Part shown: positions 46,486 through 58,681 of the stretch, in pieces | Position numbering within the stretch: the first letter of the stretch is position 1 | Layout of the letters: each line of letters starts with the position of its first letter | NCBI RefSeq assembly: GCF_000003815.2 | Contig: NC_049993.1 | Span: forward strand, 19,927,649 to 19,991,648 | DNA length: 64,000 nucleotides | Source: Branchiostoma floridae | Taxonomy: Eukaryota > Chordata > Leptocardii > Amphioxiformes > Branchiostomatidae | Direction: 5' to 3' | Notes under the pieces: model-generated | The model's input: the letters and a program-made list of their open reading frames with translations, nothing else | Database searches by the model: none | What the model was told of the DNA's origin: nothing | Program-made: the position numbers and the translations under genes

Positions 46486-47020
46486 TGATTAAATTATCTT
46501 TAAAGATTTATCAGCAAACCTTTTAGTTCCGCGTCAAGCAATCATAAAGATTTGGTATCTCCTCTGAAGTTGAAATCATATCAATGCACGACTGAAAAGA
46601 TTTTATAAATACACACCAGCCAACCACTTATTTGTAATCATTAGCTATCGTCTGTTAGTTATTGCCTTACATTAGAAACATTGTAACATATCAAAGAAAG
46701 ATATAAGGAAACTGCTGATTTGGGATTTGTGGTGTTTATGGTTTCAGTACTGTCTAAAGAATAATGCAACAAGTCTGTACCCAAAACTCTGTTAAGGAAA
46801 TTTGCGTAAGATTATGTACAGAAAACACCCTAAAAGTATTCATATTATAGAAGGTATCATCTGAAAGCATAGTGCTTTCTGGTTCATACGACAGTAATTA
46901 TATCATATGTGAACTTTACATGTTACTGAGACTTTTGTCATGTTTGTGAGATGATAAATTCCATAAATCATTTCATGCTCATTTCGTGCGTGTCTTTGTT
47001 TTTGTTTTATGTATGTTTGC
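46486..47020 (+). other. LRR7 3' UTR and flank
   Basis: Colinear with the 3' flanks of LRR8 ('aagatttatcagcaaacctt', 'gcgtcaagcaatcataaa'). This subfamily of flank differs from that of LRR2-LRR6. Confidence 0.7.
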
Positions 47021-47034
47021 GTAGAACTTGTGTC

Positions 47035-47044
47035 TGCGTGCGTC

Positions 47045-47077
<33 letters not shown>

Positions 47078-47098
47078 GTATATATGTGTGTGTGTATG

Positions 47099-47155
<57 letters not shown>

Positions 47156-47275
47156 CTGTGTATATATGTGTGTGTGAGTGTGTGCGCGCACGCGTGTGTG
47201 TGTGAATTTATGTTTGTGCGTGTATGTATGTGTGTGTGCGTGTGTGTGTGTGTGTGTGTATGTGTGTGCGCGCGC
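47035..47275 (+). repeat. GT microsatellite, about 240 bp
   Basis: Long (TG)n with TATG and CGCG interruptions between LRR7 and the LRR8 leader. Confidence 0.97.
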
Positions 47276-47470
47276 CAACATTTCTATACTCTTTTTACCC
47301 AGTAGCTACAGGTTGTTTACACCATTCCAATGGATATGGTTCAATGCAAGCTTTCTGTCTTCATCAATGTCAGCAGCTGGGGACTTGAAGTTCACCTGCA
47401 AATTACCTGTATCCGTAACTTGGCAACTTCGGCATGCATTCTTCTGTACAGGTTACAGCTGTCGTGTTCT

Positions 47471-47657
47471 GATTAATGTTTAACTACCCAGATCAATGTA
47501 GTCAAGACAACCACGCCGTCTGGCTAGTTCAGTTGCTGTTGTTTGACACGTAAGCGTAAGGAGCAGATACGTACAGGTGCAGCATTTAGAACGAGAGAAG
47601 ACGTCCTCCAAGTCTTCCTGGCACGAAATTGTCCAGAGGAATTGTCCAGCTTGAAAG
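47471..47657 (+). promoter_or_regulatory. LRR8 leader region: HNF1-like motif and first leader exon
   Basis: GATTAATGTTTAACT at 47471-47485, 'acccagatcaatgtagtcaa', 'gagagaagacgtcctccaag', ending 'agcttgaaag' before GTTAGC. Confidence 0.6.
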
Positions 47658-47857
47658 GTTAGCATTTTGCGTGTTCAGGATGTTAAGGTCTTCGAAAATT
47701 GATGATGGATGTGTTTCTAATCACACTCTTGAACAAATTAGAGTTGGTTCCTCTTTCTTTTCTGATTTTGGCAGAGATTCTTCAACAAATACGGTTTAAC
47801 TTTATTCTTTATTTCAGGTTAAAAACCCATAGACACACAAAAGATACATACATATAC

Positions 47858-49116
47858 ATTAAAATCTCTACCTGTACAATAAGTCATAACAGTTCTGGAA
47901 AAAAGAATTTCTGTAGAACATGTCTGACGTCAGCAAGTGATGGACAATGATATTATTGGAAGACGTTAATCTTTGTAGAAAAGAATAACACATTTTCCTA
48001 CGCCTTGCTTCAAAGCTGTCGGTCAAATTGTACACAAACATTGTGCTAGCACTGCATCGTCGTGGAAGATTCATGATAATCCGAAAACAGTTGTTATATG
48101 CGATCCGGCACTTAGAGAGGACACCCGCACTGACAGAATTCCATAATTGCGCGCCATATATTTGGCCACAGTACGCCATAAACAAGTTTTTCTTAACAGG
48201 TGTGGAACAAAGGGAAAACTTGCGATTTATACAATTAGCACGACTATACAGACTTTTCAGCTGCGCACGTACACAGTCGTCATCGCTAAGTGTAGGGTTT
48301 AGATGTACACCCAGATAAACAAATGAGGTCACATACTTCAGACTCGCACCATAGAGTTTTATATGAGGTGGTGGATACTGAAGTAACAGACGAGCACAGG
48401 GAAAATACATACAACATGTTTTTTCAATATTAAACAATATGTCGTTTTCAAGACTAACCTCTTCGCATATCCCTACTAATCTCTGAAGAGACTTGATACT
48501 GGGACATATAAGACACAGGTCATCAGCATAAAGAAGATGGTTAGTTATGGACCCGCCCACATAACAACCAACCTTGGCATTGTTAAGCCTTACACTCAAA
48601 TCATCTATATACAAGTTAAACAAATAAGGGGAAAGGAGACTACCCTGCCTCACTCCATTTGTAACGGAGAAGTAGGGAGACAGGATAGCCCCCCATCACA
48701 GAATCAATTTTACCAAGTTTTTCTAGAAAAACATCTGTATTGGCGTGCGAATCATATGGCATGTAAACACAAACAACTAGTAACTGGTTCTCACCTGTGT
48801 CTACCTTAATGGAGACCATACTGTCGTCCTCAATCTCAACAGGAGAGATTATGGGAGACAGTGTTTTTCTCCATAAGATACCGACACCACCAAAAGGGCG
48901 ACCTTGCAGGATGCCAGCTTCTAGATTGATAGGTGACTTTCCACAGGCCATAATGTCATTGCTAATACTATTGAGGTAGGACAAGTCCGTTGGAAGAAGC
49001 CAGTGTTCTTGCAGCAAAACAATGTCAGACATATTGCACAGGTCCGTTACTGTCCGAACAGAGTTCTTCACAGATCTACAGTTAAAAGACGTAACAGTCA
49101 GAGAACTCTGGTTGGT
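47858..49116 (-). mobile_element. Internally deleted non-LTR retrotransposon (CR1/L2-like)
   Basis: Minus strand. 49116-48640 encodes the N-terminal part of an AP-type endonuclease (TVTSFNCRSVKNS, DIVLLQEHWLLP, GRPFGGVGILWR, VYMPYD). Immediately after, in another frame, 48680-47868 encodes the end of a reverse transcriptase (NGVRQGSLLSPYLFNLYIDD, HLLYADDLCLICPS) and its thumb/C-terminal part to a stop at 47868. The rest of the endonuclease and the first RT blocks are missing, so it cannot be autonomous. The YADD core is intact. It sits in the leader of LRR8. Confidence 0.88.
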
Positions 49117-49158
49117 AATTCTAGTCAGCTGTCACTCTCAACATCATCAGGGTCAAAG
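49117..49158 (+). other. LRR8 truncated last leader exon
   Basis: Only the 3' half of the usual exon ('gtcagctgtcactctcaaca' to 'agggtcaaag') and its donor GTAAGT remain. The retrotransposon replaces the first half and acceptor. Confidence 0.6.
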
Positions 49159-49283
49159 TAAGTTTGGTCATAATGTGTAAAAACTCAAAGTTAAGAAGTG
49201 CCAGATTGTCTGCAAAGAAAATTGCAAACTGTACAGCACATATAGATTATATGGTAATCTTGCACCACTACAGGAAGTGCATC

Positions 49284-51758
49284 ATGGGTATAAAGCTACA
49301 AGGTGTGCTGATGTCCATCCTGGTCATCCTGTGGGTTTCCGTATCAGCAGAAGCTGACTGCAGCTCATCTTGTTACCCTTTCGGCTGCGGCTGCAGCAAT
49401 CAGGACCTCACCAGCGTTCCACAGGACCTGCCCACAACCATCACCATCTTGGATTTGACTAGGAATCAGATCACAACTATACGTCAGTCTGATTTCTCAC
49501 GATATAGCAGGTTAACAATACTAGATCTATACAACAATTATATATCCACAATTAATAACCAAGCATTCTATCAATTGTCAAACTTAGTCTACTTATATCT
49601 TTACCAAAACCGTCTTAGAACCCTCAGATCTGACATGTTTACAGGGCTGGAAAACTTGCGGGAACTTAGTCTATACAATAATTACATCAGTGATATTGAG
49701 GCTGGAACTTTTAATATATCATCACAACTGAGTACATTGTCCCTTCATCATAATGAGTTAAGAACCCTCAGATCTGACATGTTCACAGGGCTGGGAAACT
49801 TGTGGTATCTTAGGCTACACAATAATGACATCAGTGATATTGAGGCTGGAACTTTCAGTCAAACCCCACGCCTGAGAATCTTGCGCCTGTATGACAACAA
49901 GTTGACAAACCTCAGATCGGACATGTTCACAGGGCTGGGGAACTTGGAGACCCTTTATTTACATAGTAATGACATAGTTTCTATCCAGGCAGGAACCTTC
50001 AATCCAACAACACAACTAGAAACCATATATCTACACTACAACCAAATTCAATCAATTCCGTCCAAGTTATTTGCAAATTTAACCCGACTAGTTGAGCTCA
50101 AACTGTCTCACAACAATATTCACACGGTTGGCTCAGGAGCCTTTACACTGCTTAGTAACTTACAGAAACTGGAGTTAAGCTACAATCAATTGAATGCAAT
50201 TCCCACGTTTCAATACCTGCTTCCAGAATTAACCATACTCGACCTCAACAGCAACAACATAACAGACATTCCAGCGTATGCTTTTTGCAGTCATTCCAAA
50301 TTGTCCATTCTTCATCTACATCACAACAGCATTTCAAGAGTTGCTACAACAGCTTTCAGGGGACTAAACCTGACTACGCTTTACCTGCATGAAAACGAGA
50401 TAACTGAACTTCCTGATTATCTGTTCCTTGATTTGAACTATCTTAGCAGATTGTGGCTTCAAAGAAATTCCATCTCACACATATTTCCTAACACTTTCAC
50501 AAACATGTCAAGTCTCTCCAAGCTAGATCTAGATCTGTCAGACAATAACATACACACAATCCCTGTTGACGAGTTGTCAAAAATCCAAGTAATTTCCAAA
50601 CTTAACCTCAAGAACAACAGAATGAGGACACTTCCGTGGACAGCCTATGGCATGCTGTCATCCATATCAACTGCAAACATTGAGAACAACCCCTGGCAGT
50701 GTGACTGTGGGATGCTTCAATTTAGGATAATGATGAACGCGTCTCATTCATTTGAAAACCAGATCAATTGCTCCCAGCCTTTCACCTTTGGTGAACAACC
50801 ACTTCTGGATATCGAACTTCGCAATCTATTATCGCATTGTGAAGAGCCTACCATTGTAAAGTTTGATAGAATTGAAGGCATCTTATTTGAACATTTGGTC
50901 TGTGAAGCTTCAGGCACCCCGGCACCAGACATCACAGTCATTCTCCCATCTGGACTAAAGGCAACTGTAGAATCAGAAAGGAAGATAAACGATACCATCA
51001 CCATAGCAAACGTTACTGGAGCAGATGCTGGTCTGTACGTCTGTATTGCAGGAAATGCAGCTGGTTCTACATTTGCTACCCTGGCCGTTGATGTACAGAC
51101 AGTGCCAACGACTGTGTTGGTGCCATCAGTGACATCACATCTTGCTACAACCTTAAACAGACCACAAAGCATCACCTATCATGAACCTATTGCATCTTTC
51201 TCTCTACCTGCCCTGCTTGGTGCTATCTTTGGTTCGGTAGCCGGTACTGTCCTGATCGGTGGCATCATTCTCACAATCTGGTGCAGGAAGAACAGCATTC
51301 CTTCCAAAGGACCAGACTTCAGCGTTGTTTTTAACAATACCAACACCACAACTACTGTTATAAACAATAGGCAACACCTGTCCCAAAACATGAGTGAGTC
51401 CTCGAATGTCAGAAACCCACAGCACGTCCCACGGCCAGTTTCCTCACAATTTGAACCTTACGAAGATGTGGAACCCCCAAGTAACACGCGGCCAAGAGGT
51501 GCAGTTCCGAGGCAAACCGCTACGGGGCAGGCACTTAGACCACCCCACAGAAACAATGGTGAACTTCCCCCAGTCCCTCCTCCCCGCACAGCAAGTGCCG
51601 GGTGTGATACCGGGTATGATAACGGTACCATGCCTGAAGACAACCAGGAAAGCTCACACCACTACCAACCTTTAAGAAAGCCAGAGAACAGCTCTGTCAG
51701 TGCAGGTGATTCCCAGCATCATTACCAGTCTCTACACAGATCTCGACATCCACACTGA
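49284..51758 (+). CDS. LRR8: LRR-Ig receptor with full tail
   Basis: 824 residues. ATG at 49284, ten bases after CTACAG. Signal peptide (LQGVLMSILVILWVSVSAEA), LRRNT with CYPFGCGCS, 17 LRRs, LRRCT NPWQCDCGM at about 468, one Ig domain at about 520-608 (CEASGTPAPDITV; DAGLYVCIA; shorter in the middle), stalk, and a helix GAIFGSVAGTVLIGGIILTI at about 642-664. The tail of about 155 residues has PYEDVEPP, PPPVPPPR, HHYQPL and HHYQSL (20 apart). LRRs 9-16 depart from the family pattern (no DMFTGLG/QAGTFS cassette; TDIPAYAF, TELPDYLF instead), so the middle is of a different LRR lineage or age. Tail and helix are close to LRR7. Confidence 0.92.
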   Translation: MGIKLQGVLMSILVILWVSVSAEADCSSSCYPFGCGCSNQDLTSVPQDLPTTITILDLTRNQITTIRQSDFSRYSRLTILDLYNNYISTINNQAFYQLSNLVYLYLYQNRLRTLRSDMFTGLENLRELSLYNNYISDIEAGTFNISSQLSTLSLHHNELRTLRSDMFTGLGNLWYLRLHNNDISDIEAGTFSQTPRLRILRLYDNKLTNLRSDMFTGLGNLETLYLHSNDIVSIQAGTFNPTTQLETIYLHYNQIQSIPSKLFANLTRLVELKLSHNNIHTVGSGAFTLLSNLQKLELSYNQLNAIPTFQYLLPELTILDLNSNNITDIPAYAFCSHSKLSILHLHHNSISRVATTAFRGLNLTTLYLHENEITELPDYLFLDLNYLSRLWLQRNSISHIFPNTFTNMSSLSKLDLDLSDNNIHTIPVDELSKIQVISKLNLKNNRMRTLPWTAYGMLSSISTANIENNPWQCDCGMLQFRIMMNASHSFENQINCSQPFTFGEQPLLDIELRNLLSHCEEPTIVKFDRIEGILFEHLVCEASGTPAPDITVILPSGLKATVESERKINDTITIANVTGADAGLYVCIAGNAAGSTFATLAVDVQTVPTTVLVPSVTSHLATTLNRPQSITYHEPIASFSLPALLGAIFGSVAGTVLIGGIILTIWCRKNSIPSKGPDFSVVFNNTNTTTTVINNRQHLSQNMSESSNVRNPQHVPRPVSSQFEPYEDVEPPSNTRPRGAVPRQTATGQALRPPHRNNGELPPVPPPRTASAGCDTGYDNGTMPEDNQESSHHYQPLRKPENSSVSAGDSQHHYQSLHRSRHPH

Positions 51759-52085
51759 ATATTACATGCACTCCCCATGCCAAATTCTAAAGTTATATGC
51801 CTAAACGTTAAAAGATCTATCAGCAAAGCGTATGGTTCAATGACAAGCAATTTTTGGCATTTGGTAGCTCTCTTTTGAAGTTGAAACAACAAGCATTAAA
51901 TACACACCAGCCAACCACTGATTTGTAATCAGTAGGCTGTTAGTTATTGCCTTATATGAGGCACAAGCATAGCATGTGGGGGTTAAGATCAAGGAAAATG
52001 CTGAATTTATAGATTCTGACGTTTGTGGTGCCTTGGGACAGTCTAAAGGATAAAGTCATTGCAGCAACAAGTCTGTGTCTAATGT
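51759..52085 (+). other. LRR8 3' UTR and flank, first copy
   Basis: Colinear with the LRR7 flank ('gatctatcagcaaagc', 'acacaccagccaaccactga'). Confidence 0.6.
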
Positions 52086-52089
52086 ATTT

Positions 52090-52620
52090 TAAAGGCAGTG
52101 CAGATGATTCCCAACATCATTACCAGTCTCTGCAGAGACCTTAAGATCCACACTGAAAATTTAATTCTCACTCTTAAAATACCTTAAAAGATTTATCAGC
52201 AAACCTTTAGTTCAGCGTCAAGCAATCATAAAATTAGGTAGCTCCTCTAAAGCTGAAACTTTATCAATACATGACTGAAAACTGCTGACAGGCAACCACT
52301 GATTTGTAATCATTAGGCTGTTAGTTATTGCCTTGCATGTGACACAAACATTACATGTGGGGGCTAGGATATAAGAAAACTGCTGATTTGACATTTGAGA
52401 TTTGTGGAGTTTATGGTTTTAGTACTGTCTAAAGAATAATGGAACAAGTCTCTATACATTATGTACAGAAAACCCCCTAAAAGTTTTCATATTATGTAAG
52501 GTATTATCTGAGATCACAGTGTTTTCTGGTCCATAGGGCAGTAATTATATCATCTGTTAACATCACATGTTAATGAAGTTATTGTTTTGTCAGGTTTGTG
52601 AAATAATAAAGTTCTTAAAT
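52090..52620 (+). pseudogene. Relic of a receptor 3' end (last tail codons plus 3' UTR)
   Basis: 'gcagatgattcccaacatca' and 'ttaccagtctctgcagagac' match the last codons of LRR7/LRR8 (HHYQSLQRP), followed by a second copy of the same 3' UTR up to AATAAA at 52605. It is the remnant of another gene copy, or of an unequal exchange. Confidence 0.8.
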
Positions 52621-52674
52621 CACTTCATGCTAATTTTGTTCGTGTTTTTGTTTTACTAATTGTTAACGTAGAAG

Positions 52675-52840
52675 TTGTGTTTGTGCATGTGTGTGTGTTT
52701 GTGCATGAGTGTGTGTGTGTGTGTGCTTGTGTGTGGGTATGTTTGTGTTTGATATATTTGTGTGTGCGTGTCAGTGTGCGTGTTTGTGTATGTGTATGTG
52801 TGTGTGTCACGTGCGTGCATGTGTGTGTGTGTTTTTGTGT

Positions 52841-52872
<32 letters not shown>

Positions 52873-53023
52873 TTGTGTGTGTGTATGTGTTTGTGTGTGT
52901 GTGTTTGTGTATGTGTGTGTGTGTGCGCGCGTGTGCGTTTGTGTGTGTGTATGTGTGTTTGTGTGTGTGTGTGTGTTTTTGTGTGTGTGTGTGCGCGCGC
53001 GCGCGTGTGTGTTTGTGTGTAAA
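52675..53023 (+). repeat. GT microsatellite, about 350 bp
   Basis: (TG)n with TTTG, TATG and CGCG variants. It yields many spurious Val/Cys and Thr/His frames. Confidence 0.98.
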
Positions 53024-53235
53024 TGACCGAGCACATCATCTGAATGAACCACTGATCTGAAACATGACTGTTATCTGCTAACTACGTGTTGTATGCAACA
53101 TTTCAATGATCTAATGCCAAATTTCAATAACAAAGTTCAAAGTTCTGAAGGTCACCTGCGTATCACCTGTAGCCGACACATTGCAACTTCGGCATGCATT
53201 CTTCTGTGCAGGTTCAGCTGTAACATTTGTTTTCT

Positions 53236-53436
53236 GATTAACGGTTAACCACCCAGATCAATGTAGCCAAGACAACCCGTATCGTCTGACTAGTTCAGCC
53301 GCTGCTGTTTGTCACGTATGCGTGAAAACTACAGGGAAAAGATATCCTATAGCTACATGCACAACAGCTAGAACGAGAGAAAACGATAAAGTATAAAGAG
53401 TGACCAGACGTCCTGGGTGTCCGACCTGCTTTACAG
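53236..53436 (+). promoter_or_regulatory. LRR9 leader region: HNF1-like motif and first leader exon
   Basis: GATTAACGGTTAACC at 53236-53250 is the most symmetric version. Then 'acccagatcaatgtagccaa', 'gctgctgtttgtcacgtatg', ending 'tgctttacag' before GTTAGT. Confidence 0.6.
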
Positions 53437-53954
53437 GTTAGTTTTATGTGTGTTAAGTTCGTCTACATATGTTTTAGGAAGAGAGAAGATGCATGTAAAC
53501 ATGTATGACTTTTCATTCATTACCTTTTGTATCAAACTGACTTCATCTAGCCCGAATGGGGCATGAATATGCAATAAACTTCATTGTCATTGTTAAACAG
53601 ATATTCATTGCCATGTAATCATCCCATCTGAGCTGAATTGTGTTTGTTTTAATTAAGAATGGGTACATGCATTGTGTTTGTTTTAATTGGGAATGATACA
53701 TACAGTTCTAGTGAGGGCTAAAAGCAATACTCCATTCCATAACTTTGCTGGTTTAATACTTTAATACAATGCCAGCATATGACGTTATATTATTAAACCC
53801 TAATAGTGATAGTGGGGGTCAACGTCATTGTATCATAACGACGGATATCATGCAATTGCTTGCAAACATTACCTCTTGTTTCCTAAAACAAAAGCTACCT
53901 GTACTTTGGACAGCATTTATCTTAGTAAATCAATTGCCGTTCTATTGTTACTAG

Positions 53955-54015
53955 ATTTGACGGAAGTACAGGATAAGTCTTGACAGCTGCCAATCTTCAC
54001 ATAATCAGTATAAAG
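53955..54015 (+). other. LRR9 last leader exon (shortened)
   Basis: After 'gttactag', 'atttgacggaagtacagg', 'ttgacagctgccaatcttca', ending 'gtataaag' before GTAAGT. Lacks about 25 bp of the LRR7 version. Confidence 0.55.
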
Positions 54016-54534
54016 GTAAGTTTGATCTTTCTATGTGCAAATTGAAAGCCATATAAACAAATGTTATGTTGTCAACCTGTACAAAATATACAATTATCAC
54101 GTAAGCATATGAAGCATCATGTGGTATTAGCAAATGAATGGCAGTTGTCTGTATTAGGTTGAAAATCCCTGGCATCGGCAAACGCAGATCCTTTGCTGAA
54201 TTACCATTGTCCTGATTTAATTATTTCTTTTCCGTTAATTGATTTACTAAGTTAATTTTCATGTTTGGATGCTTGGATGCTTTGTCCATTGATTCGTATG
54301 AATTACATCTTTTGTGTCAACACCTTTTTATATGATATTTTTTGTATTAGTTTGCTATCATTGTGTAGGTATGGTGGCCTTGAAAAAGTGACCTTGACAT
54401 GGGCCAGCTGTTTCATCATACCGTCCACTGTGGTTGTGGAAAAGCATGAAAGATAAAGATCTAATGCAAATCATCATATGTGTATCACTATAACTGTTTT
54501 GTCTCGAATCTTGTACCGGTACAGGGAGTGCATC

Positions 54535-56210
54535 ATGGATAAGAAGCTACCAGGTGTTCTGATGTTCATCCTAGTCATCCTTGAGGTGCCCGGATCAGTA
54601 GGAGCTTCCTGCAGCTCTTGTTCATCAACTTCCTGTGACTGCAGGAGTGAGGGCCTCACCAGCGTTCCACAGGACCTGCCCACAAACATCAGGGACTTGG
54701 ACTTGGGAGAGAATCAAATCACAGCCTTAAGTCAGTCTGATTTCTCACGATATAGGAACTTAATGACTTTACGACTTAGTTCCAACCGCATCTCTACCCT
54801 CAACAGCCAAACATTCTATTTCCTGTCAAACTTGACGACATTATGGCTTGACGGCAATCAAATAACAACCCTCAGAGCTGACATTTTTACTGGACTGGGA
54901 AACTTGCAGGAACTTCATCTACACATTAATTACATCAATGATATTCACGCAGGACTTTCAGTTCAACACCACAACTTCGTCACTTGTATCTGTATAGTAA
55001 CAAGTTAACAAACCTCAGGTCTGACATGTTAACAGGGCTGGGGAATTTGTGGGATCTTTTGCTGTACAATAATGAGATCAGTGATATTCAGGCTGGAACT
55101 TTCAGTTCAACACCACAACTGCGTCACTTGTACCTGTATAGTAACAAGTTAACAAACCTCAGGTCTGACATGTTTTCAGGGCTGGGGAATTTGTGGGATA
55201 TTTTGCTGTACAATAATGAGATCAGTGATATTCAGGCTGGAACTTTCAGTTCAACACCACAACTGCGTCACTTGTACCTGTATAGTAACAAGTTAACAAA
55301 CCTTAGGTATGACATGTTTACAGGGCTGGGGAATTTGTGGGATCTTTTGCTGTACAATAATGAGATCAGTGATATTCAGGCTGGAACTTTTAGTTTCACC
55401 ACACAATTGAGATCGTTGAGCCTGTACAACAACAACATCACGATGTTTCCCTTCAATGATTTGTCAACTCAATCACTTTCTGTTCTTCTCCTCGACAATA
55501 ACCAACTGACGACTCTTTCGTCTACTGCATATGACATACTTTCGTCAATTTCTTCTGTGAACATTGAGAACAACCCCTGGCAGTGTGACTGTAACATGGA
55601 TTCTTTCAGGGAAAAGATGACTGGGGCCCATTTATTTGAAACTCAGATCTATTGTTCCGAACCGAGCAACTTCCATGGTCAAAAGCTGACAAATATCAGT
55701 CCTGAAGATCTGATCTGTGAAGAACCAAGTAACCAACAGAATACCCAGACAACTTTCACACTGCCTGTTCTCCTCGGTGCCATATTTGGTTCCATAGCTG
55801 GTACTCTCCTCATTGTTGCCGTCTTCCTCACAATCTGGTGCAGGAGAAACAACAACAAAAGCCCAGATCATGCTGTCGTTTTTAGCAACACCCACCCAAC
55901 AGCTGTGATCCCCAGTGGTCAGGCAGAGCAGAGGCAGCGCCAAGGTTCCGTAAACCCTCGACAGTTTCCAGAGCCGTCTGCCTCACTCCCCGATGAGTAC
56001 GAAACAGTGAGACCCAGAGGTGCAGGTCCAGGGCAACCCTCCTCAATTGATGCCTTTAGAAGCAAAGACGATCGTCCACCCCTCCCCCCTCCCCGCAGCG
56101 CTGCAGATGGCGATGACAATGTGCATCACTACCAATCTCTGAGGAAGACAGATGCTGAATCCGAAGCCTATGAAACCCCGCACGACTATCAGTCTCTTAC
56201 GGAAAACTAA
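54535..56210 (+). pseudogene. LRR9: LRR receptor without Ig, one-base frameshift in the LRR array
   Basis: ATG at 54535, twelve bases after GGTACAG. Signal peptide, LRRNT with CSSTSCDCR and three and a half LRRs run to about 54952; there 'gcaggactttcag' stands where the family has 'gctggaactttcag', a one-base loss, and that frame stops at 55008. The downstream frame is open from about 54955 to 56210. It encodes eight more LRRs, LRRCT NPWQCDCNM, no Ig domain, a helix GAIFGSIAGTLLIVAVFLTI, and a complete tail with DEYETVRP, PPPLPPPR, HHYQSL and HDYQSL (19 apart). Everything but one base is intact, so this may be a recent null allele or an assembly error rather than an old pseudogene. Confidence 0.82.
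54981..55412 (+). repeat. Three near-identical 144-bp LRR-pair cassettes in LRR9
   Basis: Units start at 54981, 55125 and 55269 and encode LYLYSNKLTNLRSDM plus GLGNLWDLLLYNNEISDIQ and AGTFSSTPQLRH. The first two differ at only about five bases, so the duplication is recent. Confidence 0.95.
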
Positions 56211-57330
56211 ACAACAATGATAATCTATATCTATATCGGTATAACCGCCCTCGGCGTAACACACCAGCTTCACGGGCACGCTGCGCGGCAGCAGCTGGTT
56301 ATATCACACCGAACGACTAGTCATGTATCCCTAAGTCACATATTTGACTGTTGCTTTACCACAGAAGATCTGGCAACCAGTTTTCTCCGCCCCTCTCGGT
56401 TTTCTGTTTCTCCTCATTATTTTACCCAGTGTCATGCTTGTTCATGACACTTCGTGAACTTGACAGCAATTCAATAGCAAATCCTTAGCACCAAATACCT
56501 GCTCTTGAAGTCATATATCCATCCTAAACACTACCTAGCTATTCTAGATACAGCTACATTCAAGATGTGGAAGACCCAACTTTAAGAGAAAACAGAAACA
56601 TTAGCATTAGATGTTCTAGCTAAAGATTTTTAAAAACAAAAACACAAATCCAGAGTAAAGAGTTCAATGACAAGTTCTCAAGGCAACAAAGTCAGCATTA
56701 GGTTAGCAGTCACAATCGTCCTTTACATTCTAAGCCAGCCTGAATATCATTAAATCTGTAATTGTATCTGAAGGTGATATAGAAAACTCCATAGTCTAAA
56801 GACGTTTGTTCCATTCAGCAATATCTTCTGTCATTATGTAGAAAGATGATTAATTTCTCACTACTGGGTGGCATTCATGAGCTGCACTTTATGTACTTTA
56901 GAGAGTGTGTACCTTTTCATATTTCACCAGTTGATTTTATGGAGTAGATAGGACTTTGTAGAGGAAATATCATGAGGAAAATTTGAAATTTGTTAGTTCC
57001 ATCAACGGATACAAATATTTAATCGAAATGAAACGAAGGCAGGAAAATATGGATGATAGCAGTCGTAATGTTCAGTTTCGTTGTTAAGTCATCGTCTGCC
57101 CGGATTGTGTATATTTATAAAAGCTTTGGATGTCTCTTAATCGGTTTGAAATTATGATGCTCAAATTGAAGTTGAACAATTCAACCATTAACTGGTGTGT
57201 TGTATGTTTCTAATGATTTTACGTTTTCCAATATGAAATATGAAATTATGTCAACATGATACAATGCTTTGTCGCCATGATTAACTTAATGCGGATTTTT
57301 AGAGATAAATACAATAATTTACTCATGAAA
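56211..57330 (+). other. LRR9 3' flank
   Basis: From about 56570 it is colinear with the region after LRR10 (from 61376): 'gaagacccaactttaaga', 'agagttcaatgacaag', 'ccatcaacggatac', 'catcgtctgcccggattg'. No gene seen. Confidence 0.7.
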
Positions 57331-57412
57331 ATGTGTCTGTCTCGTGGTGTTCTGAAGTCAAAATGTGTCTAGAAAAAGTGACTCCTCGTCACAGCAGGGG
57401 CAAGGTTATATT

Positions 57413-57494
57413 GTATTGTGTTGTGTTGTGTTGTGTTGTGTTGTGTTGTGTTGCGTTGTGTTGTGTTGTGTTCTGTTGTGTTGTGTTGTGTTCC
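57413..57494 (+). repeat. (TGTTG)n microsatellite
   Basis: About fifteen pentamers with two substitutions. The corresponding array after LRR10 is at 62196-62293. Confidence 0.97.
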
Positions 57495-57730
57495 AGAGCT
57501 CTTTCCCCCAAATAATGAATTGAGAAAGCAAGATATTTCATTGAACATACTTAGCACAGAGAGATACATGCATAAACAATACATAGCGATAATTGAAGTA
57601 AGATTAGTACTACTAAGGCCACAGACAATAATCGGCCATAGAGTATCTTCTTGCGTTCTTTGTCAGAGACGACGGATGTACGTTTCTCTAACCCTTTTGG
57701 TAAACCACTTCTGAATGTCTGCAATGTTAA

Positions 57731-57861
57731 TCTCCAAGCAAAAGTTGGTGGAAAAAATCGTGACCTTTTCCTTTCGTCATTTTTTTCGACCGGCCTTCCC
57801 ACCAAAAGAAAAAGACGAAAGGAAAAGATCACGATTTTCCCCACCAACCTCTGCTTGGAGA
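57731..57861. mobile_element. Fold-back MITE, first copy
   Basis: Left arm TCTCCAAGCAAAAGTTGGTG and a right arm ending 'accaacctctgcttggaga' are inverted repeats of about 48 bp around a 35-bp loop. 131 bp. Confidence 0.85.
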
Positions 57862-57984
57862 GTATGCAATGTTGCCATGGAAACAAAAGTACATGTGATA
57901 AAGATGTTTGATTTCTCTTCAAGCACATAGGTGAAGGTTTTATTGACGTCGTAAAGAGATGAGGCTTCTGATAGCACCCTGGAT

Positions 57985-58077
57985 GAAAAGGTGTATGTGT
58001 GTGCGTGTGTGTGTTTGTGTTTGTGTGTGTGTGTGTGTGCGTGTGTGTATGTGTTTGTGTGTGTGTGTGTGTGTGTA

Positions 58078-58108
<31 letters not shown>

Positions 58109-58255
58109 GCCGGTGTCTGTGCGTGTGTGTGTATGTGCGTGTGTGTATGTGTGTGTGTTTGAGTGTGTGTCTGTGTGTGAGCGTGTGTTTGTGTGTCTGT
58201 GTGTGTCTGTGTGTGTGTCTCTGTGTGTGTGTTTGTGTGTGTGGGTGGGTGTGTC
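57985..58255 (+). repeat. GT microsatellite
   Basis: Long imperfect (TG)n; the paralogous run is at 63158-63330. Confidence 0.97.
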
Positions 58256-58479
58256 AGAATGTTTGTGTACTGGATACGCGCATGTGTGTGTATGTGCAAA
58301 TATGGTTGTGTGAATGTGAGTGTAGATTTTTATTTGTGTATGTGTGTCTGAATGTGCGGCGGGGGGTATTTTTCGCAAGACTTTGTGGGAATAGAGGTGA
58401 AGTTTATGATTTCTTAGTAGCCCTTTAGTGTCCCACATGTCCAAGTAAATGAATTGTCCCTGCCCTCATAAATGCCCCC

Positions 58480-58681
58480 TGTCAGCATCAAGTGGTGTCG
58501 ATTGTATGCAGACGCCATGTTTTATAGTGGGTAATAACAGAGAGCTAACTACGCAGCGGCTAATTTCGCCATACCGAGTGACACTGAGCCAGAGCAACGA
58601 CGTTTTTCGCCACTTTGAGTTGTAAGACCAGATGAGCACCGGGGAATCCATCTATGGGTGGCAAAACCTTTGTGTTCTTTG
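58480..58681 (+). promoter_or_regulatory. LRR10 leader region, different type
   Basis: Conserved block ('gtgggtaataacagagagct', 'cgccataccgagtgacactg') ending 'gtgttctttg' before GTAAGT. It does not show the HNF1-like motif. The same block with the same donor is at 63520-63701. Confidence 0.5.
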